A stretch of DNA of 64,000 nucleotides, from assembly GCF_000336675.1 (NCBI RefSeq), contig NZ_AOMB01000003.1, forward strand, positions 62,001 to 126,000, written 5' to 3'. Shown in pieces: positions 1 through 8,170 of the stretch; position 1 is the stretch's first letter, and the number at the start of each line of letters is the position of its first letter. The DNA comes from Halococcus hamelinensis 100A6 (GTDB lineage: Archaea; Halobacteriota; Halobacteria; Halobacteriales; Halococcaceae). The position numbers and the translations under genes were made by a program. Below the pieces are notes generated by a model. It did no database searches. It was given only the letters and a program-made list of their open reading frames with translations, and was not told the DNA's origin.

Positions 1-234
1 GTCCGGCGGGTCGTAGTGGGCGGCGACTCGCAGGATAGCGAGCGACCCAAGCATGACCGCGGGGATGAGCGCCACCGCGATCGCTTTCGGGACTACTGTA
101 TTGGGGTCGCCACTCGCCGAGAAGTGAATCGCTACCTGTGAAGGAAGTTGACTCCAGAGCGTGAGACTGCCCAGCAGCGTGAGGGTGGCGATAGCGGTAC
201 CCACTAGATCAACGCGATTCGGGCGGAGGTTCAT
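1..234 (-). CDS. DUF1648-type membrane protein, N-terminal part (runs off the window)
   Basis: The frame opens with ATG at 234 and stays open to base 1, giving 78 residues of an incomplete protein. A hydrophobic segment (about residues 9-27) is followed by LPSQVAIHFSASGDPNTV and a second hydrophobic segment. The LP..V..HF...G.P pattern is typical of DUF1648, found in SdpI-like integral membrane proteins whose role is mostly unknown. It is transcribed away from the regulator at 339, with about 100 bp between them. Only the N-terminal half is visible, so membership of the full SdpI family cannot be tested here. Confidence 0.7.
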   Translation of the reverse strand, partial: MNLRPNRVDLVGTAIATLTLLGSLTLWSQLPSQVAIHFSASGDPNTVVPKAIAVALIPAVMLGSLAILRVAAHYDPPD

Positions 235-338
235 GCTCTCTTGATGATCTTCTCATGGTGGCGAATTGAATCTTTGGCCGATTCAGGTTTGTAGTTATCC
301 GAGAAGTTTCAATACGCTACCCGGTAGACGTGTATCCA

Positions 339-1457
339 ATGGACGCCCGCGAACTGATCGAGCACATCTCTCGAAGCGACCGACGACTCGACATTTTGTG
401 TGCGCTGCGAGAGCGCTCGGCGAAACCCGGCGAGTTGGCCGACCGCGCCGACGTCGAGCGCACACCTGTCTACACCGCTCTCGAAGACCTCGAAGAATCC
501 GGGGCTGTCGCCTCGATCGACGGCCGGCGAAAGCTCACCGCCGCTGGCGATATTCCCGTCGCCGAGACGCTCGACGCCTGCGAAGCCGTTGGCCGCGAGG
601 CGATCTTCCACCTCGCCTCCTCGACCGATAACAATCGCCTGCGGATTCTCGGCGGGCTCGCCGACTCGCTCTCGCGTGGTGAAATGGTCCACGACGACTC
701 CTACCCATCGCGTTCGACGATTAACCGAACGCTGGAGGATTTCGAGGCGTTCGGCTGGATCACGCCCCGCCCGAACAGCACGCTCACGAAAGCAGGCCGG
801 GCGGTGTACGATGCCTACACCGAGCTCGATCGCGTCGTGAACATCGTGGTGGATAAGCTAGTGTATCTCCGGCACGTCGACCCCTCGAAAGTCGACATAC
901 CCATCGACCTGATCGACGACGCGCGAGTGGTTCGCTCGCGTCCGAACCGGCCACAACGGGCGGATGCTCATATGCGAGAGCGAATCAACGAGGGCTTCGG
1001 CCACGCGAAGGTTTTTGCGAGCTACTATTCCGAAGCGGAGGTCACGCCGATGTTCGATCAGGTCGAGCAGGGTTCGTCGTGGGAAGCGGTCACGCCGCTG
1101 CCCTCGCACGCTCCACTACCCGACAGCCCGCCGGAGATCAAGCATTTTCGGATGGGGCTCGGCTCCGAGCGCGTCGAGTGGACCATCTATCCCGACGACT
1201 TGCCCATAGATATGATTCTGTTCGACAGCGATCGCGTTCTGTTGGGGACCGACGTTGAGCTCGAAACCACCCGCACCGACGCGATCCTCGATTCGACGAA
1301 TCCTTCACTGATCGAGTGGTCGCACGACCTCTACGATGAGCACAAAAAGCGGGCGTCGACACCGCTCGACTATCTGCTCGACCCGATCAAGGAGAAGGGT
1401 ATCTACCGGGCGTTGCGATTGGATTGGGCTCGCGGTCGGACGGCCGAGAACGACTAG
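339..1457 (+). CDS. Two-winged-helix transcriptional regulator (copy 1)
   Basis: A 372-residue predicted DNA-binding protein. Residues about 8-65 form a winged helix (SAKPGELADRADVERTPVY then a recognition-helix-like TALEDLEESG), and a second one lies near residues 100-150 (RGEMVHDDSYPSRSTINRTL). The C-terminal half resembles the ligand or effector part of archaeal FilR1-like regulators; that is inference from layout. An upstream in-frame ATG exists at 330, but 339 matches the start of its paralogue at 2525, which is closely similar over its whole length. Its stop codon overlaps by 4 nt the stop of the convergent small membrane gene, exactly as in the second copy. Likely controls neighbouring DUF2071 genes (inference). 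Confidence 0.85.
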   Translation: MDARELIEHISRSDRRLDILCALRERSAKPGELADRADVERTPVYTALEDLEESGAVASIDGRRKLTAAGDIPVAETLDACEAVGREAIFHLASSTDNNRLRILGGLADSLSRGEMVHDDSYPSRSTINRTLEDFEAFGWITPRPNSTLTKAGRAVYDAYTELDRVVNIVVDKLVYLRHVDPSKVDIPIDLIDDARVVRSRPNRPQRADAHMRERINEGFGHAKVFASYYSEAEVTPMFDQVEQGSSWEAVTPLPSHAPLPDSPPEIKHFRMGLGSERVEWTIYPDDLPIDMILFDSDRVLLGTDVELETTRTDAILDSTNPSLIEWSHDLYDEHKKRASTPLDYLLDPIKEKGIYRALRLDWARGRTAEND

Positions 1458-1639
1458 CTGGTTGGTTCACCATCTGGTTCGGCAACGGTTCGCTCTTGCC
1501 ATAGCACGACGGCCCAGAGAATTGCCATAAGCCCACAAAACCCGCCGAACACGTAGTTGCCCAAAGAGATGACGAATACACAGAGGCCGGCGTGACCGAG
1601 CACAACTGCTACCTGCGCCCACTTTCTCCGTTCGCTCAT
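1454..1639 (-). CDS. Small two-TM membrane protein
   Basis: A 61-residue protein with a short basic N-terminus (MSERRKWAQ) and two hydrophobic segments, roughly residues 9-26 and 31-47, then a polar tail. It overlaps the end of the upstream DUF2071 gene by 4 nt (ATGA), so the two are probably co-translated, and it converges on the regulator with a 4-nt overlap. No family is recognised. It may be an accessory of the DUF2071 protein, suggested only by coupling. Confidence 0.6.
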   Translation of the reverse strand: MSERRKWAQVAVVLGHAGLCVFVISLGNYVFGGFCGLMAILWAVVLWQERTVAEPDGEPTS

Positions 1640-2433
1640 TGCTCAATGGGCTCCGGTACTGTCTTCGGAAGCTCTCGCAGCCGCTTGGCGGCCATATACT
1701 GCCGAGAAGAGTAGTTGAAAACCGGCGACTCGGTGGGTTCGGGCACGCCGGCGGCCTCGAACAGCGTGTTGGTGGTGATCTCGGCGTCGACGTCGGTCAG
1801 CGCCCACGGTCGGTGGTCGGCGGCTCCCGCAAACATCGACGTTCCCGTATTCGTCTGCCCTGTTCGAGAGCCGCCCTCGGTCGTTCCCATGACCTCCGAA
1901 AGCCGACGAAACTCCGGGCCGGCCTCGAAATAGTAGTTGGTGCGCTCGATTAGGAACTCCTCACGGCTGCCTTCCTCGGCGAACCCGCCTTCGTGGAGAT
2001 CCTCGGGTCGGTAGGTCGCGGCGAAGCGGGCGGGCGTCCCACCCCGGCGCTCGCGGTAGCTCTCGACCGACCGCGTTCGCTGGCTGGTGTCGATGTCGAC
2101 GTCAGCGTTGTAGTAGGGAATCCCGAAGCCGTTGCGAGCCAGCCACGAGGAGAGTTGGCCGTCCATTTCGAGAGCGATGAAGTAGATGCCCGTCTCGTCG
2201 CCGTGTGAGACGTAGGTGCGGAGGTTGATCGATGGGAGAGAGGGATGATAGGGCACGGCGCGAACCCGAGCGCCGGCGATGTCGACGACGAGCACGGTAA
2301 TCCACGCGCTCCCATCGAAAGTATCGATCGAGAGCGGGTCTGGCACGACCGACCGTAGCTTCTCGGCTGCGATCGGCCAATGGGCAAAGAGCACGTCCCG
2401 AAGCATTACCTCGGCCGCTGGCTTCTCGCTCAT
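1636..2433 (-). CDS. DUF2071 (YqjF-like) protein, copy 1
   Basis: A 265-residue protein of the DUF2071/YqjF family, whose biochemical function is unknown. Visible family patterns are the N-terminal FAHWPIAAEKLRSVVP, the central SINLRTYVSHGDETGIYF, the EFLIERTNYYFE segment and the C-terminal VFNYSSRQ. The ATG at 2433 was preferred to one at 2553 because the paralogue at 5090 starts at the same place (MSE.P.AEV.LRDVL) and because a GAGGAG ribosome site and a TTTATG box lie just upstream. It is divergent from the second regulator (2525) and co-translated with the small membrane gene downstream. Confidence 0.85.
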   Translation of the reverse strand: MSEKPAAEVMLRDVLFAHWPIAAEKLRSVVPDPLSIDTFDGSAWITVLVVDIAGARVRAVPYHPSLPSINLRTYVSHGDETGIYFIALEMDGQLSSWLARNGFGIPYYNADVDIDTSQRTRSVESYRERRGGTPARFAATYRPEDLHEGGFAEEGSREEFLIERTNYYFEAGPEFRRLSEVMGTTEGGSRTGQTNTGTSMFAGAADHRPWALTDVDAEITTNTLFEAAGVPEPTESPVFNYSSRQYMAAKRLRELPKTVPEPIEQ

Positions 2434-2524
2434 ACTCCTCTTTGACTGGAATCGAACATAAACATCCGTCTGGTGGCGAGCGAACCGACAATCCTCAAGA
2501 CCCCCCACGGCAGAAAGGAATCGC
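2434..2524. promoter_or_regulatory. Divergent promoter region, DUF2071 copy 1 / regulator copy 2
   Basis: A 91-bp space between two divergent starts. On the minus strand a GTTTATG box (2457-2463) lies 24-30 nt before the ATG at 2433, the expected place for a haloarchaeal TATA box with a short leader. The layout suggests that the regulator controls the divergent gene, which is inference. No clear palindrome was seen. Confidence 0.45.
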
Positions 2525-3634
2525 ATGAACGCGCGGGAGCTCATCGAACACATCTCTCGAAGCGACCAGCGTCTCGCTATTCTCCGGGCGCTGCGAGAGC
2601 GGTCGGCGAAACCCGGCGAATTGGCCGAGCGCGCCGGCGTCGATCGAACACCCGTCTACACCGCTTTAGAGGATCTCGAAGAATCCGGGGCGGTGGCCGC
2701 GATCGAGGGCCGCCGGAAGATGACGGCGGCAGGCGACGTCGCGGTGCGCGAGACGGCGACGGCGTGCGAAGCCGTTGGCCGCGAGGCGATCTCTCATCTG
2801 GCCTCCTCGACGGACAACAACCGCTTTCGCGTTCTCAGTGGGATCGACGACGGACTCTCGCGGGGTGAAATGGTCCATGACGATGCCTACCCGTCGCGTT
2901 CGACGATCAACAGGGCAATGGAGGATTTCGAGGCGTCCGAGTGGATCACGCCGCGCCCGGAGAGCATGGTCACGAAAGAGGGAAAAGAAATTCTCGACGC
3001 CTACGAGGAATTGCATCGCGTGGTCGGAATCGTCGTCGAGAAGATCGCGTATCTTCGGCTCGTCGATCCGAAGAAAATCGAGTTCCCGATCGAGCTGATC
3101 GCCGACGCCGAGGTGGTCGAGTCGCGTCCGAACCGACCCCAGCGCGCCGACGAACACCTCCGCCAGCGGATGCTGGAAGGCTTCGATCACGCCCGAATGT
3201 TCTCGCGGTACTACTCTGAGGCGGGCGTCGAAACCATGCTACGGGCGCTCGACGAAGGTTCGACGTGGGAATCGGTGTCGCCGCTGCCCTCGCACAACCC
3301 GCTGCCCGACAGTCGCACCGAGATCCGGCACTTCCGAGAATGTATCGCCGCTGATGGTGCGGACTGGCGAGTCTACCCCGACGACCTCCCGATCGACCTG
3401 ATCATCTTCGACGACGACCGCGTGCTCTTTGGGTCGGACGAAGCTCTCGAAACCACCCGTCGGGATGCCATGCTCGATTCGACGAATCCCGCACTTATCG
3501 CGTGGGCGACCGAACTGTTCGAGGACTACCACCAGCAGGCTTCTACGCCGCTCGATTACCTGCTCGATCCGGTTCGAGAGAACGGGCTTTACAAAGCTCT
3601 CCGGCTGGATTGGGCGCGCGACCGTTTCAGTTAG
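2525..3634 (+). CDS. Two-winged-helix transcriptional regulator (copy 2)
   Basis: A 369-residue paralogue of the regulator at 339, alignable from MNARELIEHISRSDQRL to the C-terminal LDYLLDPV...LYKALRLDWARDR without large gaps. It has the same first winged helix (SAKPGELAERAGVDRTPVY) and second one (RGEMVHDDAYPSRSTINR). It is divergent from DUF2071 copy 1 and its stop overlaps by 4 nt the stop of a convergent membrane-protein gene. The likely role is control of the adjacent DUF2071 or membrane genes. The conservation of both copies, with mostly conservative substitutions, suggests that both are functional. Confidence 0.87.
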   Translation: MNARELIEHISRSDQRLAILRALRERSAKPGELAERAGVDRTPVYTALEDLEESGAVAAIEGRRKMTAAGDVAVRETATACEAVGREAISHLASSTDNNRFRVLSGIDDGLSRGEMVHDDAYPSRSTINRAMEDFEASEWITPRPESMVTKEGKEILDAYEELHRVVGIVVEKIAYLRLVDPKKIEFPIELIADAEVVESRPNRPQRADEHLRQRMLEGFDHARMFSRYYSEAGVETMLRALDEGSTWESVSPLPSHNPLPDSRTEIRHFRECIAADGADWRVYPDDLPIDLIIFDDDRVLFGSDEALETTRRDAMLDSTNPALIAWATELFEDYHQQASTPLDYLLDPVRENGLYKALRLDWARDRFS

Positions 3635-4020
3635 TTACTGTTGGCTCGGCGGTAGAGGTAGAGGCGTCCGGGAATCGCACTGACGAATGTGGCGAGCATG
3701 ATCAGGACGGTCCACATCGGAATGAACTGGATAGCTACCTGTATTCCGATGGCGGTGGAGAACAGAAACACGAATTTGAAGCGCTCGCTCTCCCACATTC
3801 GCCGTCTTACGGTCGTTAGCGAGACGAGCAGCATTGCAGTACCGAGCATGATGCCGAGAACTATCGAGACGGCGAGTTCGGCGGTTGTCGGAGTGATTTC
3901 AAAAAAGGGCTCCCAGAAAGCAAACGCGCCAAAGAGCGTGGTTGTGAGCAAGCACCAGCCGAGGTCATGCCGGAGTGCCCTTCTCGAACCGGGCGACCAC
4001 TGCTCGGAAGACGTCGACAT
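3631..4020 (-). CDS. Four-TM membrane protein
   Basis: A 129-residue protein with about four hydrophobic segments (near residues 20-38, 46-65, 82-98 and 101-119) after a polar N-terminus. No family is recognised. It occupies the position equivalent to the 61-residue membrane gene of the first block but is not obviously its homologue. It converges on regulator copy 2 with overlapping stops. Confidence 0.6.
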   Translation of the reverse strand: MSTSSEQWSPGSRRALRHDLGWCLLTTTLFGAFAFWEPFFEITPTTAELAVSIVLGIMLGTAMLLVSLTTVRRRMWESERFKFVFLFSTAIGIQVAIQFIPMWTVLIMLATFVSAIPGRLYLYRRANSN

Positions 4021-4063
4021 CGTTACCAGAGAATTGTAGCCACTCCCACAAATAACCGTGCGG

Positions 4064-4243
4064 TCAGCGGTAGAGTTCGTAGCCGCTCATGGCCGCGACG
4101 AGGAGAAATGCGAGAAACGCGCCGACCGACCAGATGCTATCGTAGTCCTGTAAAAGACCGACGCCGGTCGCCAGCGCGGCGAGCAACATTGCACCCGTGA
4201 CCAGCCACAGTCGCCGGCGATCGATACTCCGGGAACGGTTCAT
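4064..4243 (-). CDS. Small two-TM membrane protein
   Basis: A 59-residue protein beginning MNRSRSIDRRRLWLV, then two hydrophobic stretches separated by the polar loop QDYDSIWSV. The ATG at 4243 was chosen over a much longer open frame because the upstream extension is arginine/serine-rich shadow sequence of the neighbouring gene. No family is recognised. It sits between the four-TM gene and DUF2071 copy 2 on the same strand. Confidence 0.5.
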   Translation of the reverse strand: MNRSRSIDRRRLWLVTGAMLLAALATGVGLLQDYDSIWSVGAFLAFLLVAAMSGYELYR

Positions 4244-4313
4244 AGCGCAGTAGAGAATCCGACACCTGAAATAGCTAATCGAGAGCCGGACTCCAGATCG
4301 CTCTACGAGGATT

Positions 4314-5090
4314 TCAACCCTGCGTCGGTATCGAGAGCTCGCGGATTCGCGCCATTCGCATGAACTGCTCGCGTGCGTAGTTGAATCGTGGCTCGCCCTC
4401 GGGCTGGGGTATCTCGGCGGCCTGAAAGAGCGTTCCTGCATCGACGGTCCCCTCGGCGTCGGTGATCTTCCACGAGTCGTGTTCGGCGGCTCCCGCGAAC
4501 ATTCCCGATCCGCTGCCGTCCGGTGAGCCAACACCCGTGGTCGTCCCGAGCATCTCGATGGTCTGGCGAAGCCGCGGCCCCGCTTCGAAAAAGTAGTTGG
4601 TGCGCTCAGTAAGGAACTCGTCGAGCGACCCGCTCTCGATCGCGCTCACGTCCTCGGTATTCGGGCGTACTGAGGCCGAGAATCGGGCCGGCGTCATGCC
4701 TCGCCGATTCCGCGTGCTCTCGACCGTGAACGCTCCATCGTGGTAGCCCCGCTCGATCTCGGCGTGGTAGTAGGGCATCCCGAAACCCAATCGACCGAAC
4801 CACGACGAGATCAGGTCGTCGATCTCGAGATCGAGAAAGTAGACACCCGTCTCCTCCCCGTGTGAGACGTAGGTTCGGAGGTTGATCGACACGGCCGAAG
4901 GCCGGCGCGGGACGTGACGCACCTTCGCCTCGGCGAGCTTTACCGACACCGCACTGATCCACGCGCTCCCGCTGTGGGTGTCGATCGAGAGCGCATCGGG
5001 GACCAGCGCCCGGAGTTTCTCGGGCTGGATCGGCCAGTGAACGTAGAGAACGTCGCGCAACGCAACTTCGGCGAGCGGCCGCTCGGACAT
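4314..5090 (-). CDS. DUF2071 (YqjF-like) protein, copy 2
   Basis: A 258-residue paralogue of the gene at 1636-2433, sharing VHWPIQPEKLRALVPDALSI, SINLRTYVSHGEETGVYFLD, EFLTERTNYFFEAGP and the end FNYAREQF. The family is uncharacterised; a soluble cytoplasmic protein is likely, since there is no signal or TM segment. The ATG at 5090 matches copy 1, and the longer frame upstream is not family-like. Unlike copy 1 it has no divergent regulator next to it; the 450 bp upstream appear empty. Confidence 0.85.
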   Translation of the reverse strand: MSERPLAEVALRDVLYVHWPIQPEKLRALVPDALSIDTHSGSAWISAVSVKLAEAKVRHVPRRPSAVSINLRTYVSHGEETGVYFLDLEIDDLISSWFGRLGFGMPYYHAEIERGYHDGAFTVESTRNRRGMTPARFSASVRPNTEDVSAIESGSLDEFLTERTNYFFEAGPRLRQTIEMLGTTTGVGSPDGSGSGMFAGAAEHDSWKITDAEGTVDAGTLFQAAEIPQPEGEPRFNYAREQFMRMARIRELSIPTQG

Positions 5091-5539
5091 ACTCGCTCTC
5101 GGTGGGTGTCCTCCTAACCAGTTCCGACCGCGGAATCTGAGGGGTTCTCGGGCGTACTGCCCGCCCAGCGGGTGTCGAGAGCGTCTGTCTGCCGTCCTTC
5201 GCTCTCCGGCGCGCTCAAAGAGAATGTCAAACACCTGCATGGATGTTCAGGGGGTACACAGTGTTTGGGCCATGCAAATATGACCCCGACGCGATTCGAG
5301 GTGAATAGAGACGCCGGGTGTCTCTGGCATCCGTCCCGGCCGTCTCGACCAAAAACAAATTGCAATGGCACAGCAGCGGCGGCTTGCACGCCCCACCGCA
5401 ACCGATCCAACTCGCACCACGACCTCCCGCTAGGAGGATTCGTTGGTCGCGTGCAAGCCACATCGTGCAGTTTCGTTCCCGACGGCCCTTCCGGGTCGTC
5501 ACCGTTCCTCTCCCCCACCGAGCAGTGGTCAGAGCTGAC
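5091..5539. other. Gene-poor interval
   Basis: About 450 bp without a convincing gene. Open frames here are shadows: they lack family-like sequence and change character midway. No tRNA, repeat or clear terminator was found. Because DUF2071 copy 1 has a divergent regulator, this is where a third regulator copy would be expected, but no remnant is visible. Confidence 0.4.
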
Positions 5540-6070
5540 CTACTCGTCGAGGTCGACTGAACGAACCCGTCCAACGAGATCGCCGTTTCTGAGTGTGAGG
5601 TCATCGCGTGCTTCTTCGCTCGAACGCACGACGACGGGCGTTCGGTACTCGAACTGGCCTTTGACCCGCTGGGCGGCCGTGACTTGGACGTCGCTCGGGA
5701 GCTCGCCGAAGCCGTCGTAGAACACCAGCGTCTCCTCGGGCACGCGGGAGGCGGGAATCTCCTCGCTGGTGGTGTCGGGCGCGCACTCGACGGTGAGCAC
5801 GTCCCGGTCGCCCGCTGCTTTCTCAACGATCGCCTCGACCTCGGCGTCGGTCCCGTCGATCAGGTGGATCACGCTCCCTGCCCGAAGTGCGTACTCGATT
5901 TCCTCGCGCAGTTCTCCGGGGCGATTGGATATGCCGATCGCCTCATCCATGAGAAGGCGCTTCTCCTCGGATGTGAGCGGTCGCTCCTTCTTTCGCAACT
6001 TCGCTACCTGTTCTTCGATGGGGTTCTCTTGGGTGGTCTCCTCGGCGTCCATCTCGTTGTCGTCGATCAT
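5540..6070 (-). CDS. Hypothetical protein linked to the Mre11-Rad50 cluster
   Basis: A 176-residue acidic soluble protein. The N-terminal third is charged and helical (EEQVAKLRKKERPLTSEEKR); the rest alternates short strands and loops, including VLTVECAPDTTSEEIPASRV and a C-terminal DLTLRNGDLVGRVRSVDLDE. No known family is recognised. Its ATG overlaps the stop of the MBL-fold gene (6067-6070, ATGA), so it is the last gene of that transcript. Function unknown; a role with the nuclease operon is suggested only by linkage. Confidence 0.7.
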   Translation of the reverse strand: MIDDNEMDAEETTQENPIEEQVAKLRKKERPLTSEEKRLLMDEAIGISNRPGELREEIEYALRAGSVIHLIDGTDAEVEAIVEKAAGDRDVLTVECAPDTTSEEIPASRVPEETLVFYDGFGELPSDVQVTAAQRVKGQFEYRTPVVVRSSEEARDDLTLRNGDLVGRVRSVDLDE

Positions 6071-7794
6071 GGTGATGTCACCTCGGCTTTCGCGCTCTCT
6101 CGAAGCGTGACCGCAACCTCCTCACCGTGTTTGAGGTCTGGTACGTCGCCGTCCTCGGTATCGAGCAGCCGGAGCATGGTCACGCCGTCGCCGGCGTCGA
6201 CGACACGCGCTTCGACTGTTTGCTCCTCCGGTTCGAGGTGGCTCTCGATCGCGTCGAGTCGGTCGTGTATCGACGTGAGCGCGTCCGCATTGGGGTCTGC
6301 TTCGTCCGCTGTCGTCGCTTCCGGCGTCGATGCCGAGACAGCGGGCTCGGTGGGTGTTGGCTCGCTCTCGGCGCTCTCGTTGGTCTCGTAGTCGGGACTC
6401 GTTACGTCGCCACTCGGCCCGCTGAGTCGGCTCTCCAGTGCGTCCACGTCAAGACCCTCCGCCGCGAGGTCGGGCTCGGCACGTTCGCACGTCGGCAGCA
6501 AGAGGCCGGCGTCCGCACTCTCCAGTGCGGTCCCGAACCAGTTGCGTTGGGTGGGGTCGCCACCATTTCGGACGAGGGCGATGCCCTCGCTGGTCATCCA
6601 CGGCGGCGGCGACCACTCGCCGGCCTCGAAGATGGGGTACGCCTGTCGGTCGTCAGTCGCCCACACGAAGGCGTGGTAGTTTTTGTTCTTGTATCGGTCT
6701 CGGCTCCGGCCGTGTTGATGGGTCACGACGACCTGTTCGGGCGAGAGCTCCTCGACGAGTTCGTCCACCGCGTACTCGGTCGGGTGGGCGACGACCTCGA
6801 AATCGTACATCGTACACCGGGCCGAGGCGATCGGCGGGTCGCCACCACCGAGTATCTGGACGAGCGTGGCGCTCTCGTCGTTCTGAATGGTCTCGAATAG
6901 GCGGCCCGAACTTCCCTCCGTCGGGACTTCCGGGCCGGCGATCGTCACCGTCTCGGGACCGAGCAGCGCATCGGGGTCTTCGTACTCCGGTATCGACTCG
7001 ACACCCCGGAGGTTGTACCCGAGGTCATCGTAGAGCTTCGCGGCCTGTCCGACGAGGTTGATCGAGAGCCGCCGGTCGAGGCGCTCGCCGAGGTGGGAAA
7101 GCAGGTAGGCGTACCGAACGCCCATCAACCCCGAGGCACTCACGAGCACCGACGACCCGGCGTAGGCACGCTTGGCGATCGTGCCGATGGATTCGGTGAG
7201 CGCGTCGGTGTAGCAGTCGTTGGTCGCGCCCGTGAGAAAGAGGGCATCGACGTCGACCCCGAGGTCGCCGTCGAGGCCGGGATTGCCAGCGGCACGCTCG
7301 GGCGTCCAATCCCCGGTGGCGAGCACGGTTCGCTGCTCACCGCCGTCGTCCTCGTACTGCATCACGAAGCCCGCCGCACCGGGTACGTGGCCCACAGGAA
7401 CGGGCGCGACTCGAACGCCACTTAGAGGGGACGCCCACTCCGTGATCGGTTCGAGCGCACCGAGGACTGCCTCGGGGTCGCCGAGGTCCGTCGCGGCGGA
7501 GCGCTGGGCTTCGGTGAGGACGGTTTCGAGCATCGAGGCGGTCGCCTCCGTTGCGTAGATGGGTGCGCCGTCGCGATGGTTCTCGGCAAGCGAGAGGTAG
7601 TGGTCGGCGTGGGCGTGGGTCAGGAGGATTGCCGTGAGGTACTCGTCGCTGTCGAGCATGGCATCAAGGTCGACCTCCGGGCCGGCGTCGACGAGAATAC
7701 AGGCGGTTTGGTCGTGTTCGCTCTCGCGCTCACACCGGATGAGGAACGACTCGCTCCCGGCGTCCGGGTTGGCGTGCTGGAAGGAGAGTTTCAC
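6067..7794 (-). CDS. Metallo-beta-lactamase-fold hydrolase, beta-CASP nuclease-like
   Basis: A 575-residue protein. The zinc-binding motif LTHAHADH lies near residue 60, a further metal-site His near GHVPGA and an Asp in ATGDW. Around residues 330-370 the pattern VVAHPTEYAVDELVEEL then VVVTHQHG resembles motifs B/C of beta-CASP RNases and DNA-repair nucleases (CPSF/Artemis-type). The last 150 residues are an acidic linker (many E/S/T/P) and a small C-terminal domain. It lies downstream of mre11-rad50 on the same strand, about 125 bp after the zinc-ribbon gene, and overlaps the next gene by 4 nt. DNA- or RNA-end processing is plausible but inferred. Confidence 0.8.
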   Translation of the reverse strand: MKLSFQHANPDAGSESFLIRCERESEHDQTACILVDAGPEVDLDAMLDSDEYLTAILLTHAHADHYLSLAENHRDGAPIYATEATASMLETVLTEAQRSAATDLGDPEAVLGALEPITEWASPLSGVRVAPVPVGHVPGAAGFVMQYEDDGGEQRTVLATGDWTPERAAGNPGLDGDLGVDVDALFLTGATNDCYTDALTESIGTIAKRAYAGSSVLVSASGLMGVRYAYLLSHLGERLDRRLSINLVGQAAKLYDDLGYNLRGVESIPEYEDPDALLGPETVTIAGPEVPTEGSSGRLFETIQNDESATLVQILGGGDPPIASARCTMYDFEVVAHPTEYAVDELVEELSPEQVVVTHQHGRSRDRYKNKNYHAFVWATDDRQAYPIFEAGEWSPPPWMTSEGIALVRNGGDPTQRNWFGTALESADAGLLLPTCERAEPDLAAEGLDVDALESRLSGPSGDVTSPDYETNESAESEPTPTEPAVSASTPEATTADEADPNADALTSIHDRLDAIESHLEPEEQTVEARVVDAGDGVTMLRLLDTEDGDVPDLKHGEEVAVTLRESAKAEVTSP

Positions 7795-7918
7795 TGTACG
7801 ACCTCCCGATTCGGGTCAGGATTTTCTCGTGGCTCTACGTTGACCTCACAGTTCTCAGTTGTGTTGAGTCTCATCACGTCTACCGAGAATTACCGCGGAA
7901 TCCGGGATAAGCCTCGGC

Positions 7919-8170
7919 CTACTCACGCCATAAGACCGTTCCGTCGAGGAGGTACGACCCCACCTCGCAGGTTTCGTCCATACACGCGACTTCGGTGACG
8001 CTCTCGGCGTCCGGTAGTGGCTCGCCGGCGACCTCGCACTCCGGGCACTCCGGGACTTCCTCAACTGGTTCGCCCGTGAGATGCACCTCGAAGTCGCCGT
8101 CCGAGGATGGGTAGATAGCGACGTTCTCGCCCTCCGCCGGATCGCGCTCCGAGTCGGATTCGTCACTCAC
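7919..8170 (-). CDS. Small zinc-ribbon protein after rad50
   Basis: An 83-residue acidic protein starting with GTG at 8170, whose first bases overlap the rad50 stop (GTGA). Two cysteine pairs, CPEC at about residue 41 and CMDETC near 64, suggest a small zinc ribbon. Between the coupling to rad50 and its size it could be a small accessory of the Mre11-Rad50 complex, but no family name is recognised and this is inference. It is separated from the MBL gene by 124 bp. Confidence 0.72.
   Translation of the reverse strand: MSDESDSERDPAEGENVAIYPSSDGDFEVHLTGEPVEEVPECPECEVAGEPLPDAESVTEVACMDETCEVGSYLLDGTVLWRE

Noticed and set aside
5172-5720. 182-codon plus-strand frame in the gap before the 5540 gene
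   Set aside because: No family-like sequence, and half overlaps a better gene on the minus strand.
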